A stretch of 36,619 nucleotides of DNA. Source: Nostoc sp. T09 (lineage in GTDB: Bacteria > Cyanobacteriota > Cyanobacteriia > Cyanobacteriales > Nostocaceae). Below are positions 1 through 7,706 of this stretch, piece after piece (the first letter of the stretch is position 1; the number at the start of each line of letters is the position of its first letter). A program made the translations under genes and the position numbers. The stretch is taken from the NCBI RefSeq assembly GCF_002154695.1, contig NZ_MTAV01000126.1, positions 1 through 36,619 on the forward strand, written 5' to 3'. Below the pieces are notes generated by a model. The model was not told where the DNA came from and made no database searches. It saw only the letters and a program-made list of their open reading frames with translations.

Positions 1-10
1 GAGGCAGTCC

Positions 11-95
11 GGTCTTGGGGGTCTCCCCCAGGAGGAACTGCCGAAAGGGTTTCCCGGCTTAAAGCAACTGGCGTTGCATGCGGGGGTTCCCCCCG
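11..95. repeat. Hairpin-rich dispersed repeat at left edge
   Basis: Three small inverted repeats lie close together: TGGGGG 16-21 with CCCCCA 25-30, GCAAC 64-68 with GTTGC 73-77, and CGGGGG 81-86 with CCCCCG 90-95. No coding frame is convincing here. Such G/C-run palindromes are typical of intergenic repeats in Nostoc-like genomes; membership of a named family is not claimed. Confidence 0.5.
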
Positions 96-686
96 TTGAG
101 CAAACTTTTCAAGACGGATTTTGGATTGTGGATTGCCTTCTGTGTATAGCTTCTGCGAATCTATCTGTCGCAATCATTTTTCAAATTGGTATCAGTTATC
201 TGCTTTTGTCTGCTCTTTTTACTGCGTTTCCCTGTGGGACGCTACGCGAACGCGTGTCAGGTGTCAGTTATTAGTTGTCAGTGGTTTTTTATCAGGTTTA
301 ATGCCCTGTCCCCTTTTGAGCAGTCTAAAAATATCTTTGCCAATGACCAATGACAAAATCCTCACCCACAAAAGGATGAGGATTTCTGACTGATTTTGAT
401 TGCTGAATCGGGGTCTTAGCAGTCAAGAGTAGCTGATTTGAAGTACAAAAACCCCTGCTGTACTTAGGCTACTTTGGGGTTGCCGTGAATATATTACAAG
501 GTATTCAAAGCCAACACATATCTATAATTTGTAAAACCCATGCTCTGACATCAGTTTTCCCCAAGTACCCTATGCGCTTTTACATTCGGTTACTGCAATA
601 GCCAGCATCATAGTAGCCAGTGCATGACTTTGGGGATTTCTTCTTAGAGCTTGGGGCGATCGAGATATGATGCTAGAAAAATTAAT
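96..686. other. Non-coding stretch downstream of the IF-3 gene
   Basis: Short open frames exist here but none has a ribosome binding site, a recognisable product or coding-like composition. The stretch holds low-complexity cyanobacterial intergenic motifs, for example GTCAG/TTAGT repeats around 256-285, and the paired hairpin at 428-481 listed separately. No clear terminator for the minus-strand gene ending at 687 was found. Confidence 0.5.
428..481. other. Nested hairpin with possible pseudoknot
   Basis: AGTAGC 428-433 can pair with GCTACT 468-473. Inside it, AAGTAC 441-446 can pair with GTACTT 460-465. The loop contains AACCCC 450-455, complementary to GGGGTT 476-481 immediately after the outer stem, so an H-type pseudoknot is possible. 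Whether it is transcribed is unknown, and it resembles no RNA family I recognise. Confidence 0.3.
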
Positions 687-1178
687 TTAGGCAGGAATAA
701 CTTGAGCAATCAGTGAGCGTTTATCGAGTGATTGAACTTTACCTACTTGACTGAGATCGCTGACAATGCGATCTAGTAGTTCTCCAGCCTTTTCACGATA
801 TTGATGTTCTCGACCTCGTAACCGAATGGCAAACTTCACTGAATCGCCTTTACTCAACCACCCAAGCGCTTGCTCGATGCGTAAATTGTAATCGGCTGCA
901 CCCACGTTTGGACGGAACCGAACTTCCTTTACAGTGGGTCTAGCACTTTGTCCCTGACGCTTTTTCTTTTGATACTGAAGCTTGCCAAAGTTGAGAATCT
1001 TGGCAACTGGAGCCTCTTTACCTTCTGAGACTAGAACTAGGTCAAGCTCTACGCTCTGTGCTAGTTGTAGAGCTTCCTGGGTGTCAGTCAGACCACGATT
1101 GTTATTTTCATGGTCAATCAAGAAGACTTGAGGTGACTTGATTTGCGAGTTAATTAGTTGCTTTTGGACTACGATAAT
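687..1178 (-). CDS. infC: Translation initiation factor IF-3-like protein, ATT start
   Basis: IF-3 binds the 30S subunit and checks start-codon/initiator-tRNA pairing. The predicted 163-residue protein has the IF-3 N-terminal signature (LINSQIKSPQV, then LTDTQEALQLAQ) and the C-terminal domain with TVKEVRFRP and RLRGREHQYREKAGELL. The conserved N-terminus begins upstream of the first conventional start (TTG 1121-1119). The frame is closed by TGA at 1190-1188, and no ATG, GTG or TTG lies between. ATT at 1178-1176, preceded by GAGAGG with a 5-base spacer, is therefore the best start. AUU is the classic autoregulatory start of infC in enterobacteria. The protein lacks the KQHTA-type linker I recall from ordinary cyanobacterial IF-3, so it may be a second, divergent copy. 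No rpmI or rplT follows it. Confidence 0.85.
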   Translation of the reverse strand: MIVVQKQLINSQIKSPQVFLIDHENNNRGLTDTQEALQLAQSVELDLVLVSEGKEAPVAKILNFGKLQYQKKKRQGQSARPTVKEVRFRPNVGAADYNLRIEQALGWLSKGDSVKFAIRLRGREHQYREKAGELLDRIVSDLSQVGKVQSLDKRSLIAQVIPA

Positions 1179-1183
1179 GGTTT

Positions 1184-1189
1184 CCTCTC
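1184..1189 (-). promoter_or_regulatory. Ribosome binding site that fixes the ATT start
   Basis: On the minus strand GAGAGG (1189-1184) lies 5 bases before ATT at 1178. It overlaps the in-frame TGA at 1190-1188 that closes the frame, so no longer N-terminus is possible. This is the strongest Shine-Dalgarno sequence near the start of the reading frame. Confidence 0.7.
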
Positions 1190-1612
1190 AATTTTTCAAT
1201 ACTTCGCGAGTGCAAGTAATGTCAATGTAACACAACCTAACTATGAATTGATGTGTAGAAACAATACTCTCTTACTTGGTTAGACAAACGCATATATCAT
1301 TAGTGTAGAGTTTTTCTCAGCTAACATAAAGCTATTCCTTGCCACAACGTAATTTAAGAACTCAAAGCCCGATTAACCATCCCCAACATTTTCAGCAGTA
1401 CCTACTCAAATTGCGTACTATGCAAATTTGCAATGAGAATAGCTAAGACTCGCTGCTAATAAGCTTCACAAGCAATATTATCTGTAACTTTGCTTGTAAA
1501 TACTTCTGAAGATTTTGATTGCAAGGGTGTTTAAACTGAGCGAACTAATATTTTTCATCACAGGTGTGGAAGACTTACGGTTATTTGCCATTAGTTATTT
1601 TTTCCTTGTCTT

Positions 1613-1656
1613 CCCGAAGTCATGAGCGCTAGCTGTCGACGATCAGACTTCTCTGC
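1613..1656. repeat. Dispersed palindromic repeat, copy 1
   Basis: GAAGTC 1616-1621 pairs with GACTTC 1646-1651. The flanks and arms match a second copy at about 36150-36192: both read CCGAAGT, then TGAGC, then CAGACTTCTC, with different central loops. Confidence 0.5.
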
Positions 1657-1739
1657 GTTATTTGCTTTTCAAGTCAGCCATTTACGAGAAAATCTAATTC
1701 ACCCTGTCTTCCTGTCTCATTGTACCCGCGTCTATTTTC

Positions 1740-2045
1740 AAGCTAATAGCTGTGGAAATTGTGGATAACTTTTCCTTGATTTATTTTTTGGGTAGTTACG
1801 TCACTTACTATCTGTGGAAAACTTGTGGAAAAACCCCCTAACTTTTCCACAGGGTAATTATACTTAATTTAAGTTTTTACTCAAAACTCTCAACTTTTCC
1901 CCAAAATTTTCCACAAAAAATAATTTTCTTCCAAAAGCTAATTAAATTTTAATATATTTTTATACTTAGCTTAATATTCTTGGTAAATTACTCGACTGTA
2001 AAGACGAATGCCAATAGTGACGGCTGTGGAAAACGGAAAGTTAAT
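1740..2045. other. Probable chromosomal replication origin (oriC)
   Basis: Eight DnaA-box-like 9-mers crowd into under 300 bases directly downstream of dnaA. TGTGGAAAT is at 1751-1759 and TGTGGATAA (the classical box) at 1760-1768. TGTGGAAAA is at 1813-1821, 1824-1832 and 2025-2033. TTTTCCACA is at 1843-1851 and 1907-1915, and TTTTCCCCA (one mismatch) at 1895-1903. A very A/T-rich segment at about 1916-1985 lies between the last two boxes and could be the unwinding element. TTTTCCACA is the box form I know from cyanobacterial origins. dnaN, often next to oriC, is not in the window. Confidence 0.8.
1916..1985. other. A/T-rich candidate unwinding element of oriC
   Basis: About 70 bases made almost wholly of A and T sit between DnaA boxes at 1907-1915 and 2025-2033. 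Position and composition fit a DNA unwinding element; this is inference. Confidence 0.4.
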
Positions 2046-2059
2046 TATTAAGTTGACTG

Positions 2060-3427
2060 TTAGGAGCGGCTATTCATGTTGATGCGATCGCTCAGTTGAC
2101 GGAGAGTAGTTGCTAAAGTGCGATCGCTTTCTCGCAGTTGGGCAATTTTGTCACAACTGTAAATTACCGTTGTATGATCTTTACCACCAAACTCTTCTCC
2201 AATTCTAGGCAAACTCAGAGCAGTGTGTTGCCGCATGAGATACATTCCTATTTGACGTGCCCAGCTAATTTCTCTACGTCGTGAATTGCTTTTAATGTCT
2301 TCAATTGAGAGATCAAATGTATCAGCTATTACCTTTAAAATTACCTCTGGAGTAGCTGCTGCTTTCTCGCTTGGGGTTTCTAAAACTGGGGCGATACTTT
2401 CCACTGTCATTGGCAAACCCCAAATAGAGATGTAAGCGAGCGCCCGAATTAAAGCTCCTTCCAACTCTCGAATATTAGAAGTGAAGTTAGAGGCAATATA
2501 CTCAATTACATCTTTAGAAAGCCTTATTTGTTCATATTCGGCTTTTTTCTGGAGAATTGCCATCCTAGTTTCTAAATCGGGGGTTTGAATATCGGCAATC
2601 AAACCCATAGAAAACCGCGAACAAAGTCTGTCTTGGAGGCGGGGAATTTGATTAGGAGGGCGATCTGAGGCTATAACAACTTGCTTGCCAGCTTCATGTA
2701 AAGTATTAAAAGTATGAAAAAATTCTTCTTGGGTGTACTCTTTACCTTCAAGAAATTGAATATCATCTACTAACAACACATCAGCAGCCCGATAATGCTC
2801 TCGAAAACTTTGCATACTATCCTTACGGATTGCTGTAATTAAATCATTAGTAAACTGCTCAGTTGAAACATAGAATATTTTAGAATCAGGACAAATTTCC
2901 CAACGATAATGTCCAATAGCTTGCATGAGGTGAGTTTTACCTAAACCGACACCACCGCATAAAAATAAAGGGTTAAACTCTCTACCTGGAGATTCGGCAA
3001 CTGCTAACGAGGCAGCGTGAGCCATACGATTGTTCGCACCAACTACAAATCTTGAAAATACATACTTTACGTTTAATTCAGTAGTTTTTTGTTTTGTTTT
3101 AGCAATACTTTCAGAAACACTACTTTGGGCTGGTATTGCCTGAGAAACTTCTCGTTCATGCAAATGAGATTCATCACCTTTAGCAACAGTAATGTAAATT
3201 TCTACAGGATGGCCTAGAATATCTTGCACAACATTAGCAATGGTGTTGATGTAATATTTCTGTAACCAATTACGTGCAAAAGGATTAGGGGTGCATATCA
3301 CTAAGCAATTATTTTCTAATCGCTCTGCACTAGCAGTTTTAATCCAAGTTTCAAAGGTGGGACGGGATAGTTCTAGCTGCAATCGCTCTAGTACCTGACT
3401 CCACAAATTGTCTATGTGAGTTTCCAT
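2060..3427 (-). CDS. dnaA: Chromosomal replication initiator protein DnaA
   Basis: DnaA binds oriC boxes, forms an ATP-dependent filament and opens the origin. The 455-residue protein has the N-terminal domain ([18 protein letters not shown]), a variable linker, and an AAA+ core with Walker [11 protein letters not shown] and Walker [14 protein letters not shown]. Domain IV carries the box-recognition signature [15 protein letters not shown]. Length is normal for the family. A GTG 9 bases upstream (3436) is in frame, but ATG at 3427 with AGGTGG five bases before it gives the usual cyanobacterial start ([11 protein letters not shown]). The gene reads towards the box cluster at 1751-2033, so the origin lies at its 3' end. 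Confidence 0.98.
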   Translation of the reverse strand: METHIDNLWSQVLERLQLELSRPTFETWIKTASAERLENNCLVICTPNPFARNWLQKYYINTIANVVQDILGHPVEIYITVAKGDESHLHEREVSQAIPAQSSVSESIAKTKQKTTELNVKYVFSRFVVGANNRMAHAASLAVAESPGREFNPLFLCGGVGLGKTHLMQAIGHYRWEICPDSKIFYVSTEQFTNDLITAIRKDSMQSFREHYRAADVLLVDDIQFLEGKEYTQEEFFHTFNTLHEAGKQVVIASDRPPNQIPRLQDRLCSRFSMGLIADIQTPDLETRMAILQKKAEYEQIRLSKDVIEYIASNFTSNIRELEGALIRALAYISIWGLPMTVESIAPVLETPSEKAAATPEVILKVIADTFDLSIEDIKSNSRRREISWARQIGMYLMRQHTALSLPRIGEEFGGKDHTTVIYSCDKIAQLRESDRTLATTLRQLSDRINMNSRS

Positions 3428-3595
3428 TTTTACCACCTTTGCTGCTAATCGTCACAATAGAAGATATAAGCAAGCACCAATTTAGCATTCACATGCTCTA
3501 GACCTGGAACAAGCTTTTAAGTTGTAATCATTTTGGGGCATACCCGGTAGGCAACATCCTACCACCCACTGACTAACACGGAGTAGCAAAGACAC

Positions 3596-4870
3596 ATGAA
3601 GATAAACAACTGTATTTGTGCAACCCAAGATATTGTTACTAAAGGTTTACCTCAGAGGCAGGAAAAAACTAGTATGATGTCGATGCTATTTAAGGTAAGC
3701 GCCGTGGTATGCCTTGGTGGTTGTGCTCTTTTACCCGCCAAGACCTTTGAGACGCAAAAAAATGATGCACAGGCTCAGGTAGAGCCTCAAAACACAACTA
3801 CTCCCAAGGTAGCAATTGCTCCACCGCCCATTCTTTCATCCTCTAGCGATCCTAACTTTGTGGTAAGAGTGGTGCAAAAGGTAGGACCAGCTGTGGTTCG
3901 CATTGATTCTTCCAGAACCGTATCTTCCCAGACACCAGAAGAATTTGAAGATCCATTTTTCCGGCGATTTTTTGGCGATACAGTACCACCGCAACCCAGA
4001 CAACGGGTAGAACGGGGTAGTGGTTCCGGATTTATTATTAACTCCTCTGGTCAAATTTTGACTAATTCGCACGTAGTAGACGGTGCTGACACTGTAACTG
4101 TTACTCTCAAAGATGGTCGGACTTTTAACGGCAAAGTGCTGGGAGAAGATCCAGTAACAGATGTGGCTGTAATTAAAATTGATGCTAATAACCTACCAAC
4201 TCTCTCTGTAGGTAACTCTGATGCTTTGCAACCAGGAGAAGCAGTAATTGCTATTGGTAATCCTTTAGGTTTGAACAATACTGTGACATCTGGAATTATT
4301 AGTGCCACAGGCCGCTCTAGCAGTGATATTGGCGCTAGCGACAAGCGCGTTGATTATATTCAAACTGATGCCGCAATTAACCCCGGTAACTCTGGTGGAC
4401 CACTGTTGAATGTTCGCGGTCAAGTGATCGGAATGAACACAGCTATTATTCGCGGCGCTCAGGGTTTAGGATTTGCGATTCCTGTCAATACTGCACAAAA
4501 AATTGCCCAAGAATTGATCGCTAACGGCAAGGTCGATCACCCTTATTTAGGTATTCAAATGGTGACGCTGACACCAGAAATTAAGGAAAGAATTAATAAT
4601 GAATTAGGCGATCGCATTAATCTCACAACCGATAAAGGCGTTTTATTAGTTAATGTTGTTCCCCGCTCTCCCGCATCTATTGCTGGGCTAAAAAGTGGTG
4701 ATGTGATTCGTAGTATTAATAATCAGTCTGTTAACAAAATAGAAGAAGTGCAAAGGCTTGTGGAAAATAGCAAAATTGGTAATCCTTTGCAAATGCAAGT
4801 TGAACGCAATGGTCAAATTACTCAAGTAGCAGTAAAGCCTGCACCTTTACCAGTGCGGCGTGAAAGCTAA
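3596..4870 (+). CDS. HtrA/DegP-family serine protease (HhoA/HhoB/HtrA type)
   Basis: This is an envelope-quality-control protease. The trypsin-like domain carries the full triad: H159 ([10 protein letters not shown]), D189 ([11 protein letters not shown]) and S266 (NPGNSGGPL). A single PDZ domain follows at about 315-412 ([24 protein letters not shown]). The N-terminal hydrophobic segment at 27-46 ends in LGGC, which could be a signal peptide or weak lipobox; a proline-rich linker follows. Two starts are possible: ATG 3596 (424 aa) or ATG 3674 (398 aa), the latter placing the hydrophobic segment at the very N-terminus. Cyanobacteria usually carry three paralogues (HtrA, HhoA, HhoB), and I cannot say which this is. 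It stands alone, divergent from dnaA. Confidence 0.93.
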   Translation: MKINNCICATQDIVTKGLPQRQEKTSMMSMLFKVSAVVCLGGCALLPAKTFETQKNDAQAQVEPQNTTTPKVAIAPPPILSSSSDPNFVVRVVQKVGPAVVRIDSSRTVSSQTPEEFEDPFFRRFFGDTVPPQPRQRVERGSGSGFIINSSGQILTNSHVVDGADTVTVTLKDGRTFNGKVLGEDPVTDVAVIKIDANNLPTLSVGNSDALQPGEAVIAIGNPLGLNNTVTSGIISATGRSSSDIGASDKRVDYIQTDAAINPGNSGGPLLNVRGQVIGMNTAIIRGAQGLGFAIPVNTAQKIAQELIANGKVDHPYLGIQMVTLTPEIKERINNELGDRINLTTDKGVLLVNVVPRSPASIAGLKSGDVIRSINNQSVNKIEEVQRLVENSKIGNPLQMQVERNGQITQVAVKPAPLPVRRES

Positions 4871-4900
4871 TTCTACATTCCAGTTGGGAATTGATAATAT

Positions 4901-4922
4901 GTAATTAGCGATGGCTAATTAC
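4901..4922. terminator. Hairpin after the HtrA-type gene
   Basis: GTAATTAGC 4901-4909 and GCTAATTAC 4914-4922 form a perfect 9-bp stem with a GATG loop, 30 bases past the stop codon. There is no strong T-run, so it may end or simply stabilise the transcript. Confidence 0.4.
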
Positions 4923-5176
4923 TGAGAAATAAATTTGTCTTGAAAATAAGGCAAAGTTTTCATCTTTTTTGGTGCTCACGTAGCTTGCGTTTTGCGCTCA
5001 CTTTAGTTAATGGCGTCTGTTGCAAAGGCGAATTTTAAGAAAATGGAACCACAGCAGATAAACACCGATAAAGTATGTGTGTTTATTTGAGGTTTAAAAT
5101 AAAAAATTAGATGTTCGCAAGTTGTCTCATCATTACTAACAACTAATTATTGTTCATTTCCAAAGGAGTTTATCTG
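4923..5176. repeat. Intergenic stretch with a degenerate AACCACAGATAAACAC repeat
   Basis: AACC 5047-5050 and ATAAACAC 5058-5065 are mirrored by GTGTTTAT 5079-5086 and GGTT 5091-5094. This is a shorter, degenerate relative of the inverted repeat at 10434-10501. The rest holds no recognisable gene. A good ribosome binding site for the next gene (AAGGAG 5163-5168) lies at the end. Confidence 0.45.
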
Positions 5177-5710
5177 ATGGCTCAATTAGTGCCAATTATT
5201 CAATTAGGTAACCCCATACTGCGCCAACAAGCCACCTTGATTGATAATATTCAAGACCAGGATATCCAAAACCTGATTGACGATTTATTGGCAACCGTTG
5301 CTCAAGCTAATGGTGTGGGAATTGCTGCGCCACAAATCGCAGAATCATATCGTTTATTTATTGTGGCATCCCGTCCTAATCCTAGGTATCCCAACGCCCC
5401 AGAAATGGCACCGACTGCCATGATTAATCCCAAAATTATTGCCCATTCCACTGAAGTAGTTAAAGGTTGGGAAGGTTGTTTGAGCGTTCCCGGTATTAGG
5501 GGATTCGTTCCCAGGTATCAGGCAATTGAAGTTGAATATACCGATCGCAATGGCAAATTACAACAACAAGAATTAACTGATTTTGTCGCGCGGATTTTTC
5601 AACACGAATATGACCACCTCGATGGCATCGTGTTTGTAGATCGCTTGGAGAGTAATCAGGACATGATTACAGAGCAGGAATACCAACAACGTATAGTTAA
5701 CAATACTTAA
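5177..5710 (+). CDS. def: Peptide deformylase
   Basis: Removes the formyl group from the N-terminal methionine of new proteins, using a metal held by one Cys and two His. The 177-residue protein has all three family motifs: GVGIAAPQ (46-53), EGCLS (99-103, metal ligand C101) and QHEYDHLDG (HEYDH 143-147). ATG 5177 is chosen over the upstream TTG 5150 because AAGGAG (5163-5168) precedes it at normal spacing and the protein then starts MAQLVPIIQLGNPILR, as usual for the family. Cyanobacteria often have more than one deformylase; nothing here tells which copy this is. Confidence 0.95.
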   Translation: MAQLVPIIQLGNPILRQQATLIDNIQDQDIQNLIDDLLATVAQANGVGIAAPQIAESYRLFIVASRPNPRYPNAPEMAPTAMINPKIIAHSTEVVKGWEGCLSVPGIRGFVPRYQAIEVEYTDRNGKLQQQELTDFVARIFQHEYDHLDGIVFVDRLESNQDMITEQEYQQRIVNNT

Positions 5711-5751
5711 CCGAAAATAGTTCTCAAGAATGAAGCTGTAAACCGAAGCTC

Positions 5752-5790
5752 AGGTTATATTTAACCTATTGTTAACCTTTGGCTTAATTC
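5752..5790 (+). promoter_or_regulatory. Pho-box-like triple repeat before the HMA-module cluster
   Basis: TTTAACCT 5760-5767, GTTAACCT 5771-5778 and CTTAATTC 5783-5790 repeat the TTAA core at 11- and 12-base steps. Cyanobacterial Pho boxes (SphR sites) are tandem YTTAAYYW octamers spaced by 3 bases. The first two fit well and the third is looser. AGGTTA 5752-5757 with TAACCT 5762-5767 also makes an inverted repeat. The block ends 13 bases before the ATG at 5804, which is tight for a promoter. Confidence 0.35.
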
Positions 5791-5803
5791 AGCTATCGGG
5801 TAA

Positions 5804-6889
5804 ATGACCAATACTATTAGTAGTCGCGACAGGTTAAGTCCGCAGCCGCAAGAAACTTCTGGCTTAATCTCTGCTCAGAGTGAGAGCGATGAAAGAAAAC
5901 TGAATACTGACAGCAGTGTAACAGAGGCACAGTCAAAAGGGAGAGTTTCTCTGGAGGGATTACGAATAGTTCATGCCAGCAATGGGCGTGTGCGCATCCG
6001 CGCTCAAGAGAGTGGCTTGGAATCCCAACTAGAGGCTATATCCCAATGCTTACAGCAACAGAACGGAGTCAAGGAAATAACTGTTAATCAGCAGACAGGT
6101 AGTTTGGCGATCGCATTTGATCCCCATCAGCTGTCATTACCGCAGATATTAGAGAAACTTGAAGAATTTGGCATTTATCAAATTTCTGCTGATGAGTCAC
6201 TCAGTAAGGAAGATCTGTTTGCTGAATGGAAATCTGTGGATTTTTGGAAACAGCAAACAATTTCCTTGATTCCCTTGATGACAGGGTTAGCAGTCACAGG
6301 CGGACTGGGGATCAGCGGTGTAGCATCAATTCCCGTCTATATGATTGCGGCAAATGCAACTCGTTGGGTAATTGGTTCTATAGAATCCGAAATGTCGGGC
6401 GCAGAAACCAGCACTAGCAAATCTCCACAAGTCTCATCATCAGAAATAGACAGCAAATCAGCATCCTCTGACAAAATTGCTTATAGTGTTGTCCATGCAA
6501 TTCCCGGACGGATTAGACTTCATGTGCCTTCAATCGCCAAAGATCGAGCCTATGGTAGACGACTAGAAAGGCTACTGAAAACGGATGCACAAGTAACCAG
6601 CGTGCGCATAAATTATAGTGCTGCATCGGTAGCGATCGCCTATCAGTCGAGTGAGATTAGCCTAGCCCATTGGGTAAACTTAATGGAATTGGCTTTACAA
6701 ACGCACCCGCCTACCAATCCGATCAAGATAACAGAACCGCAACCTATTCCAGAAGAAGGAATTCAGTCAACTGAAACTCCTGAAGACAAAAGCCTAGAGA
6801 TATCAATATGGGCAAATCTGAAGCCTAACACCTTGTCTTATTCTTTAGCCTTTATGGCGAACTTTCCTTTAGGGACATTTCCAGAATGA
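5804..6889 (+). CDS. Two HMA-like modules with a hydrophobic segment (HMA2-type protein)
   Basis: The function is unknown. The 361-residue protein has an N-terminal module at about 52-128 (RIVHASNGRVRIRA, then VNQQTGSLAIAF) and a hydrophobic stretch at about 154-188 (LIPLMTGLAVTGGLGISG). A second module follows at about 223-285 with the signature AYSVVHAIPGRIRLHVP, a YGRRLERLLKTD helix and a strand VRINYSAASVAIAY. This is the ferredoxin-like fold of the heavy-metal-associated superfamily (the HMA_2 type, as I recall) without the metal-binding CxxC; only one Cys is present, at SQCLQQQ. The same module recurs in the next two genes and at 10541. It follows def by 93 bases and probably begins a new transcript. 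No strong ribosome binding site precedes the ATG. Confidence 0.75.
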   Translation: MTNTISSRDRLSPQPQETSGLISAQSESDERKLNTDSSVTEAQSKGRVSLEGLRIVHASNGRVRIRAQESGLESQLEAISQCLQQQNGVKEITVNQQTGSLAIAFDPHQLSLPQILEKLEEFGIYQISADESLSKEDLFAEWKSVDFWKQQTISLIPLMTGLAVTGGLGISGVASIPVYMIAANATRWVIGSIESEMSGAETSTSKSPQVSSSEIDSKSASSDKIAYSVVHAIPGRIRLHVPSIAKDRAYGRRLERLLKTDAQVTSVRINYSAASVAIAYQSSEISLAHWVNLMELALQTHPPTNPIKITEPQPIPEEGIQSTETPEDKSLEISIWANLKPNTLSYSLAFMANFPLGTFPE

Positions 6890-6904
6890 GAGGGGAGGTA
6901 ACTA

Positions 6905-7600
6905 ATGAAGGGTGCAACATCGCAAATGGGAGCGTACCCCAGCGAAAAATCTATTGATACCAACAACCACGCTGCTAGGGAATTTTACAGCATTACTTAT
7001 GCACTTCCCGGAGAAGTAGGATTTTGTATACCCAGGATTACTGAAGATCTAAACTATCTCCAATGCCTGCTAGAAGTGATAGAAGCAGAACCTTGGGTAG
7101 TTAGCCAGCAAGTGAATTACACTGCTGGGTCAATTGTGATTACCTACAAACCTGGGGTAATATCGGATGTGGAAATGCGATCGCATTTTGCCGATCTGTT
7201 ACAATCTGCCAGAGATACAGAAGTCGTAACAAAGCAAACAGCCAATTACCACCACCAGTCTCAGCCTGATAGTGAGACTCTCCCAACTGAGCAATATCCC
7301 AAAGTAGCCTATACCATTGCCCATGCAATTCCCGGACGGGTACGGTTTCATGTACCTCGAATTGCCTCAGATCCCCAATATGCTCAATCTTTAGAAGCTT
7401 TACTCAAAGCAGATCCGGCAGTAACCAGTGAGCGAGTGAATCGGAATGCGGCATCAATTGTGATTACCTATAAAACTGTCAAGGATTCTCAGAAACGAAT
7501 GCAAAACATCTGGGAAACAATCGTATCCCATTTAGCGAATCTGATTCAATCTGCTAGCGATCGCGCAATGACGAACAAACACGCCTCCAGCAGAATTTGA
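6905..7600 (+). CDS. Protein of two HMA-like modules (HMA2-type)
   Basis: The 231-residue protein consists almost wholly of two copies of the module. The first, about 27-95, is divergent (YSITYALPGEVGFCIP, then VNYTAGSIVITYKPG). The second, about 134-195, is canonical (AYTIAHAIPGRVRFHVP, YAQSLEALLKADPAV, NAASIVITYK). No membrane segment is visible, so it may be soluble or bind a membrane partner. Two cysteines occur, but neither forms CxxC. It starts 15 bases after the previous stop with GGGGAGG in between, so the two are probably co-transcribed and co-translated. The second module is very close at DNA level to the second module of the preceding gene (both contain CATGCAATTCCCGGACGG), which points to recent duplication. 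Confidence 0.75.
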   Translation: MKGATSQMGAYPSEKSIDTNNHAAREFYSITYALPGEVGFCIPRITEDLNYLQCLLEVIEAEPWVVSQQVNYTAGSIVITYKPGVISDVEMRSHFADLLQSARDTEVVTKQTANYHHQSQPDSETLPTEQYPKVAYTIAHAIPGRVRFHVPRIASDPQYAQSLEALLKADPAVTSERVNRNAASIVITYKTVKDSQKRMQNIWETIVSHLANLIQSASDRAMTNKHASSRI

Positions 7601-7618
7601 CACAAAAAAATAACCATC

Positions 7619-7660
7619 AGCCAACCAATCTCATCAGATTGGGGGCTATTTTGCTCTTTT
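7619..7660 (+). terminator. Rho-independent-type terminator
   Basis: AGCC..CCAATCT (7619-7631) pairs with AGATTGG..GGCT (7636-7647) around a short loop, followed by T-rich sequence (ATTTTGCTCTTTT). It lies between the two-module gene and the ATPase gene. The ATPase may therefore be expressed partly by read-through or from its own promoter. Confidence 0.6.
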
Positions 7661-7706
7661 AAGTCAGAGTCATCAAGTTTCATCAACTCTATCTGAGAGA
7701 CAAGGA

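Noticed and set aside
74-393. Short open frames at the left edge
   Set aside because: They overlap repeat-rich non-coding sequence and show neither ribosome binding sites nor family likeness.
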